From contig OW121852.1 in assembly GCA_933228895.1 (NCBI GenBank), forward strand, positions 100,585,544 through 100,649,543: a stretch of DNA of 64,000 bases, read 5' to 3'. The notes beneath the pieces were generated by a model. It was not told the DNA's origin. It was given only the letters and a program-made list of their open reading frames with translations, and ran no database searches. The position numbers and the translations under genes are program-made. Origin of the DNA: Platycnemis pennipes. Taxonomy: Eukaryota > Arthropoda > Insecta > Odonata > Platycnemididae. Shown piece by piece: positions 61,701 to 64,000 of this stretch (position 1 is its first letter; each line of letters opens with the position of its first letter).

Positions 61701-63059
61701 GCTATTTGAAGGGGGAGGCGGGTGGATACTGTGCACCCTGCATCTTCTCCCCGTTCCTCCTTCCACTTCCCTTCTGCTCAGAAGAAGTTTTAATTACCAG
61801 GCGTCCCATTGTTCTCACAAATTGCCCCCGGGGGAAGGGGAAATCTTCCTTTACCATCTTTCTCTCTCTTTCTATTCCCCCTTACTGTTTCCTCTTCTTC
61901 AACTCCTTCTCCCATTTGGTTGAGTCAGCTTCATCCACTCTTCCTCTTGCCGTTATCTATTACCATGCTGAGGTGAAATTTCTGAGTCGAAAACAGAGGA
62001 GCCCTAGGTTCGCTGGGAGAGTGTGATTAACTGAACATGCTCATCCCGTCGTCTCTGGTTTTCAAATTTACGATCACGCTCACAAAAGAGATGAGATCAA
62101 CTTTCACAATCCACACCTCACATCCACAATTCACCTCTCCAACTTCCGTATTTTAGTGACACTCCCATATCTTATCCCTAATCAACCTCCTTTGATAATC
62201 AATCAAAACTTTTCACCAGCCTGCTCCCTGATTTCACAAATCTTTTCTTCACCAACTTCCTCTCCTCTACCTCAAGCGGGTCCTTTAGCTCGTAGAAAAT
62301 TCTATTGCGCAAGTAAGAAAACAAAGTAATTGAGCAAAATGTATGCATAGAGTATACTATAGATCCAAGAGCGACACAAATACGATGTTATACATTTAGA
62401 ATGTGGACACATGCATGACTATAATTCACGACAACATTTTTCAGTGAACTTACATTAAATGCAATGGCCGTACTCCGTTCTTCCGATTAAATAATTAATG
62501 ATGAGATCGAATGCCCAAGTACCAATCCTACCATGTGATATAATTAGTGAATTAGTGCAAAACTCAATTACCAAGACCAAATATCATTTACACAACACAA
62601 AAACTCAGAGCGCTTCACAAATCGTAAGCTAGGAAAGCATAGTTTTTCTTCCTGAACTGCAAACACATAAATTAGATTTACTCAAATTATTATCATCATA
62701 ATTTTACTATAAAAAGCAATCGTTTCCTGGTCCATCAGTACCCAATTCCACTTTTCCAAATCCAATACCTACGTACTTACTGCCAAACGTATTCTCTGCC
62801 CTCTTTTAAACTTCTCAAAACCCTTAAATCTATTTCACTTTTGTGTGCTTGGATTGTTTGTGATGTGAACCTGTAGAGTTTACAAAATAGAAAACTACAT
62901 TAATTTTACTGCAAAAATTCAAAACGAAGGAGTGCGAGGCTACAAAGCAATATTAATTTCCTATTCCAATATTAATCCTATCACGCATTATTATTATTAG
63001 TATTCTACCGGCGAAGGTAGTTTTAAATGGACATTTAATTCTTTCTATCCCCTAAATTT

Positions 63060-63225
63060 CACACAATGTCCCTCTTCAGTCCCTCATACCTCCTGACACC
63101 CTTCAATCCATCCAAGCTACCCGTTCTTCTCCTCCCTCTTCCCCGCTTACCCAACACTCTTCCCTCAATCACCTCCTTCAAAACACCATCGGGCTTATCG
63201 AGCACTCTACCCCTAACCCAAACTG
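63060..63225 (-). mobile_element. LINE 3'-end fragment
   Basis: On the - strand the frame is open: DKPDGVLKEVIEGRVLGKRG, RGRRRTGSLDGLKGVRRYEG, LKRDIV. This is the GLLKxVIEGxVxGKRGRGRxR C-terminus common to arthropod LINEs, from a family different from the copies at 10-14 kb. Confidence 0.6.
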
Positions 63226-64000
63226 CACTGATTAATCATGGCTAATTATTAGCTTTATATTGGCAATACAATATTTCAAACTCGTTTTTTGACGAAGTTA
63301 CTGGATATATAACCCTATATGGGGGGTGATTCGTAAATAACTAATCAAGGACTACCTGCCTGGCAAATTTCGTCAAAATCCCTGTCCCGAAACTCGGACA
63401 CTCCCCTTGTGAAAACAGACATTAAAGCACGATCTTCTTCTTTTCTCCCAAAGTATTTGTGGCCTCGCACAAAAGTACGATATACGAATAATCTCATTCC
63501 CTTCTCGACTTCTATCCGCCTCACCGAAACTCGTAAGGAAATGAGTAGATGTCCAGAATCTTTATTCTTTTCCTCCCTCTTACCCTTTTATCCATTATTC
63601 ATATATTTAAAGAGCCAATTACTTTTTCATTGGTGCTTAAATTCTCTCATTCTGTTTCCTCTGATTTTTACTACAGTTTCCTCTCCTCGCCCGCCCGATT
63701 TATGGCTCTTCGTTTATATTCTCTCAACACAGCTCATCCTCTACATATTCAAAACTCATATTGCCAAGCAACCAACATTTGTCCTTCTATCTCAAAGATC
63801 AGGCTCAATGGCCTTACTATTTACCAAAGTATTTATTCACACTATGTATCAAAGTCTTATAAAAGATTTTCTTTATCTTCCTTGTTGTCTCTGTCACTGC
63901 TTCTTTCCTATTAGAAAAGTTTCCTCTCGTCTGCGCCATTTCATGTTTTATGCACCTGATCTCACCCATCTCTCAAAACGTTTCACAAATGTATATGTTT

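Larger units (their letters stand above)
55873..64000 (+). other. Pdfr: Start of the next Pdfr intron, running off the window
   Basis: It begins with the donor GTGAGC. I searched for an exon opening with the conserved TM3 segment (PYLC, then a helix) and found none, so the intron probably exceeds 8 kb. It carries three LINE 3'-end fragments (57350-57507, 58390-58745, 63060-63225). The stretches 55873-57349 and 58746-63059 show nothing I can name, although 61.7-63.9 kb is notably pyrimidine-rich. Confidence 0.6.

Noticed and set aside
61628..62026. 132-codon open frame as a missing Pdfr exon
   Set aside because: It lacks the TM3 cysteine motif and helix pattern, has no matching splice acceptor and phase, and is dominated by pyrimidine-rich low-complexity codons.
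1..64000. CRISPR array, bacterial operon or viral insertion
   Set aside because: No regularly spaced identical repeats, no clustered intact genes and no viral structural or replication proteins were seen. Everything identified is eukaryotic gene or transposable element sequence.

Overview
This is animal (arthropod, most likely insect) genomic DNA. It is AT-rich and intron-dominated, with three spliced exons of one gene and many decayed transposable elements. The gene is a class B (secretin-family) GPCR whose best match is the invertebrate pigment-dispersing factor receptor (Pdfr). It reads on the + strand across most of the window. Its visible exons are 16442-16719 (second half of the extracellular hormone-binding domain), 27272-27375 (first transmembrane helix, TM1) and 55434-55872 (intracellular loop 1, TM2 and extracellular loop 1). 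Splice phases fit across both introns, which are 10,552 and 28,058 bp. The 5' exons (signal peptide, first half of the ectodomain) and the 3' exons (TM3 to TM7 and tail) were not found and probably lie outside the window. A PDF receptor excludes vertebrates. Large introns full of several LINE, SINE and DNA-transposon families suggest a large-genome, perhaps hemimetabolous, insect, but the species cannot be fixed.

Layout. 1-16441 (upstream or 5' intron): a LINE fragment at the left edge, short tandem and inverted repeats near 3.4-3.7 kb, a long featureless stretch, and from 9.5 to 14.8 kb a cluster of LINE copies of one family with a hAT-type MITE and a tRNA-derived SINE. 16720-27271 (intron): a Harbinger-like DNA transposon with palindromic subterminal repeats (21.1-22.9 kb), a foldback repeat, and a hAT-type MITE with a perfect 8-bp target-site duplication. 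27376-55433 (intron): LINE pieces, SINEs, a foldback with Penelope-like motifs, a CR1/jockey-like LINE (38.2-40.5 kb), a complete Transib/RAG1-like transposon (42.5-46.2 kb), more LINE pieces, and a pair of ~302-bp direct repeats around a LINE 3' end. 55873-64000 (start of next intron): three LINE 3'-end fragments and otherwise nothing recognised.

Most notable. (1) The Transib/RAG1-like element has both ends and a perfect 5-bp CGGCG duplication. Each end reads CACAGTG, a 23-bp spacer and an A-rich nonamer, which is the layout of a V(D)J 23-RSS, although the transposase gene is broken. (2) The receptor carries two long low-complexity, GC-rich insertions facing outside the cell: about 50 residues in the hormone-binding domain and about 110 residues in extracellular loop 1. 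No bacterial-type operon, CRISPR array, rRNA gene or functional tRNA gene was seen.
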